A stretch of DNA of 64,000 nucleotides from Proteles cristata cristata (lineage: Eukaryota > Chordata > Mammalia > Carnivora > Hyaenidae). Where the stretch lies: NCBI GenBank assembly GCA_017311185.1, contig JAESUZ010000120.1:248001-312000 (forward strand), given 5' to 3'. Positions 1 to 12,559 of this stretch are shown in pieces. Below the pieces are notes generated by a model. The model worked only from the letters and a program-made list of their open reading frames with translations. It was not told the origin of the DNA and ran no database searches. Each line of letters opens with the position of its first letter. Within the stretch, counting starts at the first letter, position 1. A program made the translations under genes and the position numbers.

Positions 1-610
1 ACTACTAGTTGTCTGTTATGTGCTACATGCCATACTCTACGAATTTTAAATATCTCATTTTCCAAAACTGTAGAGTCAGATTTGTCCTTATTTTACTGTA
101 AAATTCAAGCTCAGGGTTCTTATATATCAATATATAAAGAGTAGCTCAGTGTCTACAGAGCAGAGCTCTGTCTGCATTCTCACAGTGCTTTAGAAACCAT
201 ACTTTCTCTAGTTATAGCACAAATAACAATTTTTATATATTTGCGATCTTATATTAATGAGTATTTTGTAATTTCTCATCCCCACTACCAAAATACGATT
301 GCTACTGAAGGCAAAATTCTAGATTTTTTTCTTTCTATGAATTCTCCTTCAATCCTGCGTCAGAAGTGGCAATTCACCTTAACCTAGTTTAGCCACCCAA
401 ATTCCTTACTATTAGTACAGGGACAAAAACCCAAGAGCTCAGAGGAGAAAAAGGATGAGTATAAAAAATAAAAATATAAGTAGATTATTCCCCTTTTTTG
501 TACTGTATTCAAAATGTTTTTAAAAAATGTTGTTTTTCTCTTGCTAATCCATCTTGTGGAAGTTATCAGTTCTTTTTCATCTCTAGATACCATCTATTTG
601 GAATCTCGGG

Positions 611-790
611 GTGCTTGTTTTGAGAGAGAGCGAGCATGTGCAAGTCAGGGAGGGGCAGAGAGAGAGAATCCTTGCTGTGTGGTCTTAGCAAGATGCCCAA
701 GGCAGGGCTTGATCTAAGGAACCATGAATTCATGACCTGAGCTGAAATCAAAAGACGGACACTTAACCAACTGAGACACCCAGATGCCCC
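611..790 (-). mobile_element. CAN-SINE (tRNA-Lys-derived), antisense
   Basis: The reverse complement of the tRNA-related head (ending ccagatgcccc) and the CT-rich body (tgagagagag, ggaggggcagag) are present. It is diverged, so it is an older copy. No clear target-site duplication was found. Confidence 0.85.
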
Positions 791-1014
791 TTGAATCTTG
801 TTTTTATTACAGTAAGAATTAGAATTCTGTGTGTCCTTTTTACTTCTACTCCCTACCAAAATGTTAAGTGTAGCAGGGATATTTCAGTTTTCTTCAAAGT
901 GCCCTACTTTTATGAGCCAGTCATTTAAATAAGTCTGATAAAGAACATGGTATACTTATGTGATTAGATTTTTAGTATGTCTTTGAGGGGGTGTATGTTG
1001 ATTCTAGCATATCA

Positions 1015-1102
1015 TTTTTTTACTAGCTTTAAGGATATATATTGGGTGGATAATATAGTATAGTAATATTTTTTACTAGCTTTAAGGATATGCATTGGGT
1101 GG
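1015..1102 (+). repeat. 53-bp-period tandem duplication
   Basis: A 34-bp segment beginning ttttttactagctttaagga occurs at 1015-1049 and again at 1069-1102, differing by an at/gc change near the middle. The copies are separated by an AT-rich spacer. Confidence 0.85.
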
Positions 1103-2574
1103 TAAAATTCCAATTAGTAACAACAAAAATTTTAGACTGTTAAACATTTTTATGTTGTAATCTTTCAAAATGATGATTCTTTAAGGTTCATTAGAAGAAA
1201 AATTGTTTTTTTAAAATACACTATGGCATATAGGTAAAGCTTCAACATGTTTTATTATTAACAAAGATTTTAAGTTCAATTTAGTTTATACGCTATTGTC
1301 ATAAATTTCCAGCCATTTTAGTTGTAAAACATACAGTTATGAGTTAAGATAAGATGTTTGACTTTGAAGGTTGTGGGAAATTTTGTAGTACATTTGAAAA
1401 TTATCACTGGTCTTAAGGAAAGAACATTTGCTGTCCAGAAAGCCACACTGTTGGAAAAATAAATCAAATTGACCATATCTACAAAGAAAAACCATATCCT
1501 AATCTTTTATTTTGCTTCTTACCTCCAAGCTTCTGAAATATCATATTTCATTAATTAATTAGGGTAACAAATCTTTTCCACCTAAATTTTCTCAGGTATG
1601 TAAGGTAAAGCCTTGACTCTTCATATTGTCAGGAGGTTTTAAATATTTCCATGTTCAGTTGTACTGTGTGTGCTAGGCACTTTTGTGAAAGAAATAGACA
1701 AGTCTTTGACCCTCAAGAAGTTTTGGGGAAGACAACCAAAGATGAGAGTAGTTACAAAGTGTAAGTAAAAGATAACACAGTAAACAGAATTAGATATTCT
1801 ACAAAAAGATTTGGAATAAAGAGAGTTGGAAATCACAGTGGAGTGGAGTTGTTTCAAGTAAGCCTTTCTAGAAAAATCCAATTTAATAATTAAAAACATT
1901 TTAAAATACAATATTTAGGTGCTCTCAAATGCTCTGTGGAATTTCTTTTTTTCTTTTTCTTTTTCCTTCCTCTGTGGAAATTATAAGAAACTAAGCAGAA
2001 CCCTTGCCTTGAAGGACATTAAAATAAAATAGCAATTCCTTTTCTTTCTCACTTTATCTGTGTTTTGGTTCGGGTAGCTAATGCTACAAATAAATTGGAA
2101 TTTTAAATATTTTCTCCTTGTTAATTTTCCTACTAATCTCAAAGTAAGCATTGAATTAAATAGATTGATGACAGGTTAACATAATTTTTTAGCATACAAA
2201 TAAAGATAGCCTATAAAAATATAATCACTTTTTGTGGTTTAGATACTTTAATCTAAATTCTGTTTTCTCTGAGAATTAACATAAAAATTCTCTTCCCACG
2301 CTACCTCCTAGCAGCCTAACAAATGAAAGCCTAGAGTTTCACTAGGGACGAATTATACAATTAAAATAAGGCCTGCAAATAAGTAATTTTGAAAATTCTT
2401 GAACGTACTGCTAGATTAGTGTTTCACTCACTTTATAATTTATCTATGCAGGCAATAATCAGTTTTAAAAAGGTTGAAATAAATGGTATTATACAGGTTA
2501 GTCCTGTACTTCATTCTGGCCAAAATATGTATAACCTCAATCCAATCATGAGAAGACATCAATTAACTCAAATT

Positions 2575-3045
2575 AAAGGACATTCTACAAAACAACTGAT
2601 CAGAGCACTTCAAAAGTGTTAAGGGGTCTCGTTAACTAGATAAGGGGAATCCTTTCACAATGTATATGAACTTACCATGATGTACACTTTAAATATTTTA
2701 TACTGTTGTCAGTTATAACTCAGTAGTGATTTTTTTAAGTGTCAAAGTTATGAAAGATTGAAGAATATGTCAGAGGAAACTAAGGGAACATGACAATGAA
2801 ATGCAACATGGTACCCCAGATTGAATCCTAGAATGGAAAAGGACATTAGGAAAACTGGAGAAGTCTGAATAAAGTCTGTATCTTAGTTGCTAGTATTGTG
2901 CCATTATTAATTTCTTAGTTTTGGTAATTGTACTGTAGTTACACTAACTTCAGAGGAAGCTAATATGTGATAATTCTCTGTTCTATTTTTGCACCTTTTC
3001 TGTAAATACAAAATTATTCCACGATAAAAATGTTTTTTAAAAAAG
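2575..3045 (+). repeat. Old L1-like 3' ends
   Basis: Two characteristic stretches occur in order. The first resembles the common repeat end ctttcacaatgtatatgaac...tgtacactttaaa. The second (about 2785-3035) carries tgaataaagtctgtatctta and gcaccttttctgtaaata, a pattern of old mammalian L1 3' ends. The subfamily cannot be assigned by eye. Confidence 0.5.
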
Positions 3046-4424
3046 GCCAAAAGGGTAATTAAAATAGTAAAAAAAAAAATTAATTAACCCAAAAGAAATC
3101 AAGGGCATTTCTTGAAACAAGAAACAAAATACAGATGGAACAAAGAGAAAATAAATAGGAAATGGTAGACCTAAATTCACTCATGTCAATAATTACAATA
3201 ACTGTAAGTGAACTAATGCTCCAGTTAAGCAGAGATTGACAGATTAGGAATGTAAAACCTGACTATATGATCCCTACAAGAGTCACCCTATCAATATAAA
3301 GTCACAGATAAATTACTGTTTAAACTAATTTGGGATGCTCTGGCATCACAGGTGTTGGTGGATCTTGACTTAAAACATTTAACAATTTGGCATGTAAAGT
3401 GTGTATTCACTGTTGCTAGATAAGAATATCCCTAATTGTGAGTATAGAATTAGAGAACTCAAAAGGGTGAGAGGGGTTGCAGGAGTGCTAACCCTTTCTA
3501 ACCAGTTTTCCTTTTCCTCTCTCTTCAGCAACTAAGAAGAATCCCACCTCCTAGCTTTTAGTCACTGTTTTTTATAAATTTATCTAATTAGTTTCTCAGA
3601 TATCCAAGAAGGTTTCTAGGACTTTTCTCATTATAGCTGGCAGGTTTGAGATGTGCAGACCTGCTTCCCTTAAAGTTGAGATTATCTAGGTTAACAGCTT
3701 TTAGGACAGGAAAAGTCACGGAGTTGTTTCGTTCTGAGGATTAGTATGTCATCAGCAACCCCGTTTTTTGATACTTTGATTGCTTTCAGAATTATATAAT
3801 GACGAAAATCTCTTTAAGAGGTGGATTAGTAAGGAAACTTATTGGATATGCTTTAAAGTACTTTAAATCTTTTTCATTGTTGTATAAGGCTTCAGTATAA
3901 CATTTTAATTAAATGTTAGTATTTAATAAGTTAACATTTTGAGTTTATGAATATTTTTGCTAACATGAGAATTCTTCACTAAAACTTTACTTTAGGGGGA
4001 AAATGAAGTAATGCTTTCTAGCACTTGAATTTCACTTAATGATGATCCCCATTTGGATTGACAGTAATTAGTTTTTGTCTCTACTGTACTAATGATAGTA
4101 CCCCTAATTCTCTGCTTTGGGTTGAAAAAAATTGAGCTTTCTAATTATACTATGGGATGTTGTGACAGATACAGCAAGTGACTTTCAAGTAAAATAAGAA
4201 TTTAACTTGAGAAGAAGGTAAAGAACCATGTCTATTTAATTTTGTGAAAATACTTGAAATAAATGTGCTTCTCTTTTTTTATTATATAGGGATGTTTGTC
4301 TTTTTCAAATCTCTAAATTGTACTGTTCCTTTAGAAACAAAAACCTTTCTTTTTTATATTTTGAGTAGCTTTCTGAAAGTGTTTGCATAATTTTGAAGTG
4401 TAGTCAGATGGTCTATATTTGACC

Positions 4425-4629
4425 ATTTCAAGTGGATTTTTAAGTAATTACTTATTTAAAATGTGAAAAAAAATGTATTAGTCTATAACTAGCAGTATTT
4501 GACAGGGAAAATGTTGACTTCAGGGTGATGTGCTGATTTGCCAAATATCAAGTCTATGTCTGGCTTTATGCTGGTTATTTCATGCTTACAAAATGTCATA
4601 GAATACATTTTTACTAATGATTTTTTTTA
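4425..4629 (+). repeat. Local duplication in intron 1, copy A
   Basis: This segment of about 205 bp is repeated in direct orientation at 5257-5464 with small substitutions and indels. The longest shared blocks include the run from gctgatttgccaaatatcaa through gtctatgtctggctttatg. Sequence on either side of the two copies is unrelated. Confidence 0.9.
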
Positions 4630-5256
4630 TTAATTTTCTTCTAGTAAATATGAATTTGGTTCATGTTAGTTTTACCAGTGGATATTTTAAAAATCTAGAT
4701 TTTGTTTCTTTGAGTAGTAAAGTCTAAATTTTATGTTATTTGATCTACTTTGATATTTAGCTCTTTCCTAATGAATTTTTTGTTTAAAAATGTTTCCTGC
4801 AAGTGGTACATCTACTCCTCAATAACTGACCTGAAGGCATCTGAGAGAAGACACTTTTTCAGTGAAGAAAATTGTTCCAGTTGTCATTTTCCACCTCTCT
4901 GTGACAATGAAATGTTTTTATAATCTTGATGTTATAATCCAGCTTTTAATTCTAGTCTGTAGCCATCTGATTACATATAGTTGTAATTATTAAGTGTCTT
5001 ATAAGCATTTCTGTTGCCTTTATTGCACAAATGTCTGAATATACTTCATCTGTACATTTAACAGATTTTAGAAATATTTTTAGTACTATACAACAGGAAT
5101 TAAATATGTTCGTATTTAAGCAGTATTTAACCTTTGAATGTCATGTTAATGTAGAAGGGAGAGAGGATGCAAAAGGAAATACTCTTTAGAACGTAAATTT
5201 GAACTAAGTCCTAAAGATTCTTGTGGTTCATTAATTGAACTGATTTGTAAGGTTCA

Positions 5257-5464
5257 ATTTCAAGTGGATTTTTAAATAATTGCTTATTTTAAAATGTAAA
5301 AAAATTTACTGATACATAACTTTAGCAATGTTTGACAGGAAAAATGTTGACTTTAAGGTTATCTGCTGATTTGCCAAATATCAAGTCTATGTCTGGCTTT
5401 ATGTTGTCATTTTCATGCTTACAAGATGTCATAGCATACATTTTTACTGGTGACTTTTTTTCCA
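5257..5464 (+). repeat. Local duplication in intron 1, copy B
   Basis: This is the partner of 4425-4629, lying 832 bp downstream in the same orientation. Identity is roughly 85 percent by eye. No poly-A tail, terminal repeat or SINE/L1 signature is visible at the edges. Confidence 0.9.
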
Positions 5465-6170
5465 TTTTTTATTACAATCTTTCATTATTTTATCACTAAT
5501 TTAAAAGCACAGCTTCCAATTTAATTCATTTTAGCATAAGTTCATTTTAAAAATTCTTTTAACAACTCAAACATAGTTGTAAAAAGAATATTTTGTTTCT
5601 GTGGGAAGCTTCCATTATATACTTTAGTAACAGAAGGCATCTAGTGGAATGTATACTATGATATTTTCTCAGGAAAACTGCATTAGATGTTTAAAATGTT
5701 ACTTATTGCCTTATTAATTTGCACATCAGCTGTTGGCTATGTCATGGTCACAAATTTGGTGAGAGTAAATAACCTTAGTATTGTGAAGATGGGACTTATA
5801 AATCCCTATGCATACAAAAATACCATGACCTATTTTTTATTCTATCTGTGCAAAGACATTAAATACGATCACATAGTTGACTTTAACTGATACGTATGAT
5901 TTGCCTTTTTTCTTTCAAGAAAAGTAGAGTATATATTTGATAAACATTATTAAGTTAATGTTTTGCTTTACTGATTTTTAATTACAAATTATATAAATAA
6001 ATCATTTAGAATAATGTTTGTCAAATACAACTCATTTTTTAAAGTTAATACGACAAAAAGGCAAAGCAGCAAACCTCATTTAAAATTTACTTTGAAGCTC
6101 AGTGTTTTTGCTTTCTTAGTTGTCTACCACCTCCCTCCCTTCTCACTCCCTTCTCTGTTCAAATGGAGAG

Positions 6171-6221
6171 GATATAAGGAGAGTACAGATGCGGCAGGTC
6201 TTAAGCGAAAGCGTTCTCAAG
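6171..6221 (+). CDS. DDHD1: Possible DDHD1 mini-exon in intron 1 (unconfirmed)
   Basis: A long pyrimidine tract (6127-6160) is followed by AG and then a short frame encoding GYKESTDAAGLKRKRSQ and a good donor, CAAG|gtacag. If used, it would enter and leave in phase 1, exactly as needed between exon 1 (inferred phase 1) and exon 2 at 8090. AGs at 6187-6188 and 6196-6197 would give shorter exons of 33 and 24 nt in the same frame. The basic KRKR run could alter localisation if translated. I do not recall this peptide from DDHD1, and nothing here proves use. Confidence 0.35.
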
Positions 6222-8089
6222 GTACAGTAAATTGTAGTTTTATTTCTCCATGTAGTTATACACCCTGGCTTATAGCATTCGGTATTTAAAGCATAGAAAT
6301 TATTAGTTTTTAGAAATGTGTCCAGTATGCTATTTTGCTTAGAGTTACTTAATTTTAAGTGCTATAAATATTTGTTTAAAATAATGTGTGTGGTCCAGTA
6401 ATGGCATGTTCACCAATACTAAGATGTTTTACTTTAAGACAGTGTGTGGATGGTTTGAGGAGGAACAAAATTTCATGGGCTTAACACTGTTCTCTTCGTA
6501 TCTTGTCTTACAGTTTCAGTGTTTTAAGCATATGTTGCTCAAAACTATTTTAACAAAAATATGGATTAGAAACATTAGGTAAAAAGGCATAAAACAGTGA
6601 CTTGGATCAGGCATAGAAAAGTAAATAATTACTACAGTCTTGCAAAGGATTTTTTTAATTTATGAAAAGTTCTTTAAAAATAAAAGCTGAGTTTGTACAT
6701 TGTTTTTGTGGGCGGGCAAATTGAAGATATTAATGTTTGTTACATTAATTGCATCTTGGTCTGCGTTCAGTGTTAGTAATATGTCCTAGCAAATAAGTGA
6801 AATAGAAATTGATTTTTCATAAATTTTTGAAATTGCATTTGAACCGTAACTAAGAAGTGCAGTTCCCCAGAAAGGATTTACTTTTCCTGTGTGTTCTAGT
6901 AGGGAATAGGTTTTTGTTAAAATGACTTTTGATCTTAGATCTTGATGAGGACTATAACCTTTGATTTTTAACTTGAGGTTATTTCCAACCCACCCTCAAA
7001 TCTGAATAGTTAGACTCTGCCGGTAACTAGCTTTGTGGCAAGACTCTATTAAGGGACTCTTGGTACCTCTGGGTCTTTATATATAATAGGAGATTATATG
7101 TTGCTTAAAAGGGATTTTTTAAGAAATAAATCAGGCATAGTGATTTTAAGGTGCCTGGTTTTCTGAAGGGTATGGGAATTTTTCTCAACTCTATACCAGA
7201 GATATAGAGGAAAGTTTAAGGCCTTCGGAATACAAGAATTATCAAGTACGAATCAGTGGATATGTTATGACACTTCTATGAATCTGTTGCTTCCACAAAC
7301 ATTACTGAATTTGTGACACATGTCCAGACTGTGCTAAGACAGTGGTGCTAGTGGTACAAAATGATCAGGACACAGTCCTTGCCTCACAGACCTTATGGAT
7401 TCTTTGAGCATATAGGGTTCTTTCTTTTTTTTTTTTTTTAAGAGCCTATTTTCAGAAATGTAATAACCATACTGACTTGAACATCATAGTAAAAAAACAT
7501 TTCTTTGATTTCTTATGAAAATATCTTCCAACTTTGGATTTCTGTTATGGCAAGCAATATCCAGTGATAATTGGTTTAATATCCATTCCAAAACTACCTT
7601 ATTTGTAATCAATTAGATTGTTCTCTTCCCAGTTTAAAGATAATTTTTTTCCCCGTAGTCTTGTCTTGTACAGCTGAGTGAAATTTTCACAGATCCAAAA
7701 ATAAAATCCACAGAAGGAAGGAAACTTAAGTTTCTATGTCAAAGGTATTGAGGACTTGCATGAAGGTATATATTATCCCTTAGACCTAAGAAATGTCTTA
7801 TCACCTGGGAAAGCAGTTCTTTAATAATCAGAATATATTAACTGCCTGTTAGAGGTTAAAACTATGGTGAGTAAGCCAGTTATTCCATGTTTTGCTAACA
7901 AGTTGCCATTCCCTGTAGCATGGTTCATCATTTATAAGATCCTTATCCATTACTTGCTTCAATTTAATATGTGTTTCAGGAAAATAATTTTCCATTGAAC
8001 TGAGTTCAAATAATTATTCAGAAACCCGTGTATTCTAATTCTTTGCACAAATGAGAGACCTTCAAATTAATTTTTCCTTTTTGCAACAG

Positions 8090-8218
8090 CTATTCATAGT
8101 TTCAAGTTGAGTCGCAATCACGTGGACTGGCACAGTGTGGATGAAGTGTATCTTTACAGTGATGCAACAACTTCTAAAATTGCAAGGACAGTCACCCAAA
8201 AACTGGGATTTTCTAAAG
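8090..8218 (+). CDS. DDHD1: DDHD1 exon 2 (residues about 338-380)
   Basis: The acceptor is ttgcaacag and the donor is gtaatt. The 129-nt exon enters in phase 1 and leaves in phase 1. It encodes residues containing KLSRNHVDWHSVDEV and ARTVTQKLGFSK, which I recognise from DDHD1. The first codon is completed by one base of the upstream exon, so the first residue cannot be read here; a G would give Ala. This segment lies between the N-terminal WWE-like region and the lipase core. The exon is followed by a short intron of about 1 kb. Confidence 0.95.
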
Positions 8219-9276
8219 GTAATTGTTAAATATAGTTTGTCAAAATTGGGGGAATTTTTTTTCTTGTATTCAAAAGGGACTATTTAGATTCTATTCTTAG
8301 TATATTTTAAATATTATTAAATTTAGTGATACTGCCCTGTTAAATGAAACTTTTAGTAAGGTGATTGAGTTCACATGTATTCATCAGTGAATAAACATAC
8401 AGTTAGAATGATCTGACAAGATTAATAAATATCTTTTATACTTCTAGAAACACAATAGCATTCAAACTTCAGGCAGTGATGTGAAAATAAAATATGGCAA
8501 TTGAAGGTGAAAACTAAAAATTTTCTGTTGGATTTAGTCATATAGAGTTCATTGGTGACTTGGATGGATTGAGGGAGCAGAAACCAGATTGGCATGGGTT
8601 GAAGTCTAAGTAGGTGAAAAATAGAAGCAACAAGAATAGACGGCTTTTTACAGAAGTTTGACAAAAGGAAAGAGGAAATGGTGCTTGAGGAAGATGTGAG
8701 AGCATTAGTAATAAATTTTGCAGAAATGTTTGTTAAGCTTGATATTAATCTTTTCAATTCTTTTATAATTTCTTTGATAACAAGGTGTGCTTGAATATCT
8801 TATTACATGTTTCCTAGTCATTTATCTTTGTTTCGTGACTTACCTTATGCTTTTAGCCCATTTTGCTATATGAATGGTTGTCTTTTCACTTTTTGATTAG
8901 TAAGCTCTGTTTTCCACTTCAGTAATCAACTCATTATGCACTAAATTTTGCACAATTTTTCCCAGTTTGTCATTCATCTTTTATCTTTGCTTTATGGTAT
9001 TTTTTTTTTATAGAAACTTTTAAAAATATTTATGTGTTCAGTCTGTTCTTCCCTCCTCCCTTTTCTTTTCCTTGTGGTTTCTGGCTTTGGTGTCATGTCC
9101 AGTTCAGCCGTTTATATCTGAGCCAGTCAGTACACACCATTTTACAAATTTCATCCCCACCCAACCCAGTGAAATTTTTTCTTAGTATTCCTTTTTCTTT
9201 ATTATTTCTTTCAATATATTGCCAAAATGTTATTTCAGTAGTAAATAGTAAACCTGGAATCATAATTTTTCTACAG
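8219..9276 (+). other. DDHD1: Intron 2 of DDHD1
   Basis: The intron begins gtaatt and ends ctacag. The part around 8745-9010 resembles the antisense 3' end of an old L1. Nothing else is recognisable. Confidence 0.8.
8745..9010 (-). repeat. Old L1 3'-end fragment (tentative)
   Basis: The order of T-rich phrases (atttatctttg, gcccattttgctat, ggttgtcttttcactt) resembles the antisense strand of mammalian L1 3' sequence. It is diverged, and the edges are approximate. Confidence 0.4.
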
Positions 9277-9424
9277 CATCAAGTAGTGGGACTAGACTTC
9301 ATAGAGGTTATGTAGAAGAAGCCACATTAGAAGACAAGCCATCACAGACCACCCATATTGTATTTGTCGTGCACGGCATTGGGCAGAAAATGGACCAAGG
9401 AAGAATTATCAAAAATACAGCCAT
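9277..9424 (+). CDS. DDHD1: DDHD1 exon 3 (residues about 381-430)
   Basis: The acceptor is ttctacag and the donor is gtgagt; the exon is 148 nt, phase 1 in and phase 2 out. It encodes GTRLHRGYVEEATLEDK and then HIVFVVHGIGQKMDQGR. The hydrophobic strand plus HGIG is the start of the alpha/beta-hydrolase-like core shared by the DDHD family; its glycine-rich turn probably helps form the oxyanion region (inference). The last two bases, AT, are completed by the first G of exon 4 to give Met430. Confidence 0.96.
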
Positions 9425-9590
9425 GTGAGTTCTTTGATGAATACATTCTCCATCACTAGAATACAGACTTTTGTCTGGGGTATAACAGCGTTTACTCATT
9501 CCGCCACATGTTTCTTCAATCCCAACTACTCTAATATCTCTTATGTTATAGATGGAATTTCTGGACCAAATTTTGAGAGTGATTATGTCA

Positions 9591-9602
9591 TGATGGTGAT
9601 GA

Positions 9603-9633
<31 letters not shown>

Positions 9634-9634
9634 G
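9591..9634 (+). repeat. (GAT)n trinucleotide microsatellite
   Basis: This is an imperfect GAT/GAC tract about 170 bp after exon 3. It explains the spurious poly-Met and poly-His open frames on the two strands. Confidence 0.9.
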
Positions 9635-9836
9635 ATATTTGAGGTTTTTCCCCAACAGCATGGGGAAGAGGAAGAATAAGAAAGTGTTTTTAACTTATTA
9701 ATTTATGTTATACTAAGGTTAAAGGAAAGAAAAACTGTAATTTTTAGTTTGTGTCTTACTCACTGAATTGAGCAGAAAGAGAATAATTGCAAGGTTGCAT
9801 AATTATGAAAAACCTAAGAATTACTTAAATTGCTAT

Positions 9837-10047
9837 GGAGCACCTGGGTGGCTCAGTCAGTTAAGCATCTGACCAGCTCAGGTCATGATCTCGCAGCTTC
9901 TGAGTTCAAGCCCCACATTGGGCTCTCTGTTCTCAGCACTGAGCCTGCTTCCCATTCTCTGTCTCCCTCTCTCTCTCCCCTTCCCCAGCTCAATCTGTCT
10001 CCCTCTTCCTCTCTCTCAAAAATAAACAAACATTTAAAATAAATAAA
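9837..10047 (+). mobile_element. CAN-SINE, sense
   Basis: It begins gagcacctgggtggctcag and runs through a CT-rich body to a cattt(aaat)n tail. The A-box-like tggctcagtcagt is visible, and the B-box region (gagttcaagcccc) is slightly degraded. Confidence 0.93.
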
Positions 10048-12002
10048 TAAATTGCCAATTAGCAGCTTAACCGTGCCAATTAATTACTACCAGAGGAAAC
10101 TGAACTCTAAATTTTACACAGAGAATAATGGGTGTTTTACCAACATACCACATACATTATTTACCCCATTAATTTTTTTTTTAATTCAACTTCATTCTTT
10201 TTTTTTTATCTTTATTCTAAAAACTCTAAGGTATTATGGGCATGGGGAATGTTTATACTTGTATGTATTTGAAAAATGTTAAGGACTGTGTTGAAAGGAC
10301 ATGTTAGGGTTAAGCCACCATAAATTTGGCTCTAAACTAGCAACCAATATGAAGAAAAATCTAATCAGACTTATGATGAGATGAAAACAGATCAGTTGTT
10401 GGTTCAGAACACACTTTATCTGGTTCTGAGGCTTCAAGTAATGTATTTCTTGAGTCCTTACAGAGCAAATACTGTGTGGTACCAGGAATTCTGTCCTAAT
10501 CAACATCTCTATAATCAATGTTGAGTTTTGTTTCACCTTCTATTGTAACACCTCTTAATGTCAACTGATGGATTAAAGTAAAAGTACAGTTCAACTTTAA
10601 AAAATTTTGTCAGATACTGCCACACCGCCCTAATTTTTTGTCAATCTTCATAGCTTCTATTACAAAAATCTCTTCTCTCTGATTCTGACTTTTTTTTTTG
10701 GTTGAGTTGCACATTGTTTCTTATAATATTTATATTCTTATGTTAAAATGGTGGTCTTTTGCTTGGATATCTAGGAATCTGAGATATGGGTTTAATGGCA
10801 TATTCACTCTGGAGCTGTTGATAAATAAGAAGGTATCAGCTTGCTTTTATTGGATGTAGGTGAGGGAAAACCTAACACAAAACTGCTTAAGCCGAAAGAG
10901 GATTTAGTAGTTCATAACACTGAGAAGTCTAAATCTAAGATTTGTCAGTCCTGAGAACCAAGAATCCAGTTTCTATCTACTCTACTTTACTTCATTTCTG
11001 AGCTATTCTCAGACATCTCCTGTGGTTCCAGATATGGTTTATATGATGTTCAACTTCAAAAAGAAAGAGTAAGCCTATCTTTCCAGAAGTCCCAGCTAGT
11101 CTCGGCATTTCAGTGACCAATGGTGTTGTATCCAGCTGCCTGAATCTGTACATGCAGCCACGCAAGGTGTGATGTACGGAGCTTGTCATTTCCCAGAGTC
11201 AGATGGAAGTTGGCTTCATCATCACCATAGGAAGAGGTAGAGCCACAGATAAAAGTCAAGAGCTATTATTGGAAGTGGGATGAATGAATCCAGAGTGGCT
11301 CAAAAAAACAAGTGTCTGCTTACAGAGAAGATTGCTGTCATTCCTTCAGAAATGGGGAAATTTGATAGAAAACTTCCCACATAAACTAGTAATTGATAGA
11401 AAATAAACAAAAGGAATTCTGATTAATAATAAACAGGAAAATCCAGAGGATTTCTTAACTCTTTCCCTGCTTTCTACCGTTCCTTAGTAGTCCAAAACTG
11501 TAAAAAGAGTAAAGTTTACTTCATCCTTGTCACTACCATATTGACTCTTGTTTGTATTTGTGGGACTACAGTGGAAATGAACAAAGTAGTGAGGGATTAT
11601 CAGAACCAACTCTTTTGTCAACCTTTTGTTCTCTGAGGACCTCTTGAAATCATGTTTCAGAAGCCCAGAATTAAAGGTTTTTCCCTCTCTTCCTTTCCCT
11701 CTTCTTATCCCCTTCCTTCTTCCATTCTTTACTATCTTCTTTAATCTATCCCTTTATTTCATTTTTTTAGTAATTCCAATTAATTACACCCAAGTGATTT
11801 AGTAGACCTACCTGCTTGTCTAATCTCTACGTATGTAACCATTTGAGAACTAGGATAGTGATCCTGTGGAGTGGGGGATTGTGTAAGTTTACTGTAGAAG
11901 AGGACAGTATTTTAAGCAAATGTGTTTTTCTGAGTTTATAACTCAGTCAGGGTTCTTTAGCCCCATCAGTATGATGTTTTTGACCAGTTAATTCTTTTCT
12001 TT
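10048..12002 (+). other. Intronic stretch with no recognised gene
   Basis: This is anonymous AT-rich DNA. The part 10870-11290 looks like an ancient interspersed repeat that I cannot name. 11679-11745 is a CT-rich low-complexity tract. Confidence 0.5.
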
Positions 12003-12224
12003 AAAAAATTTTTCATATTTATTTTTGAGAGAGAAACATGCATGCGTATGCTTGTTTGCATGAGAGGAGAAGGAGCAGAGAGAAAGGGAGAGAAAATCCC
12101 AAGTAGACTTCATGCTGTCAGTACAGAGCCTAATGTGGGGCTAGATCTCACCAACTGTGAGGTCATAACCTAAGCTGAAACCAAGAGTCAGATGCTCAAC
12201 CAACTGAGCCACCCAGGCACCCCT
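12003..12224 (-). mobile_element. CAN-SINE, antisense
   Basis: A T-rich tail is followed by atttttgagagagaaac and the body, ending gccacccaggcacccct. Flanks gaccagttaa and aaccagataa are a possible diverged target-site duplication. Confidence 0.92.
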
Positions 12225-12331
12225 AACCAGATAACCATCATGAAATACATAAGAACTATACAGCCGTGAAACATGAATATGTGGGTAGAATAATAATAGA
12301 AATCTTAAAATATAGTCTTATATACTCATAC

Positions 12332-12559
12332 ATCTTTTTTTTTTTATGTTTATTTCTGAGAGAGAGGGAGAGAGAAAAAGAGAGAGAGAGAGAATGAACG
12401 GGGAAGGGGCAGAGAGTGAGGGAGACACAGAATCCGAAGCAAGTTCCAGGCTCTGAGCTGTCAGCATGGAGCCCAATGTGGGGCTTGAACTCACAAACCA
12501 TGAGATCATAACCTCAACTGAAATCAGAAGCTTAACCAACTGAGCCACCCAGGCACCCC
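12332..12559 (-). mobile_element. CAN-SINE, antisense
   Basis: This copy is full length from the T-run to gccacccaggcacccc. It is bounded by the direct repeat atactcatac (12322-12331 and 12560-12569). Confidence 0.95.

Larger units (their letters stand above)
1..8089 (+). other. DDHD1: Intron 1 (3' part) of DDHD1
   Basis: This is AT-rich intronic DNA. It holds one antisense CAN-SINE (611-790), a 53-bp-period tandem duplication (1015-1102), old L1-like 3' ends (2575-3045), a diverged local duplication of about 205 bp (4425-4629 and 5257-5464) and a possible mini-exon (6171-6221). The remaining stretches contain no repeat or gene that I recognise. The short open frames here lack coding character. 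Confidence 0.8.

Noticed and set aside
2389..2622. A 77-codon open frame in intron 1
   Set aside because: There are no splice sites in suitable phase, the composition is like the intron, and it runs into an old L1-like tail.
9308..9661. Poly-His and poly-Met frames on both strands
   Set aside because: They are translations of the (GAT)n microsatellite and of the opposite strand of exon 3.
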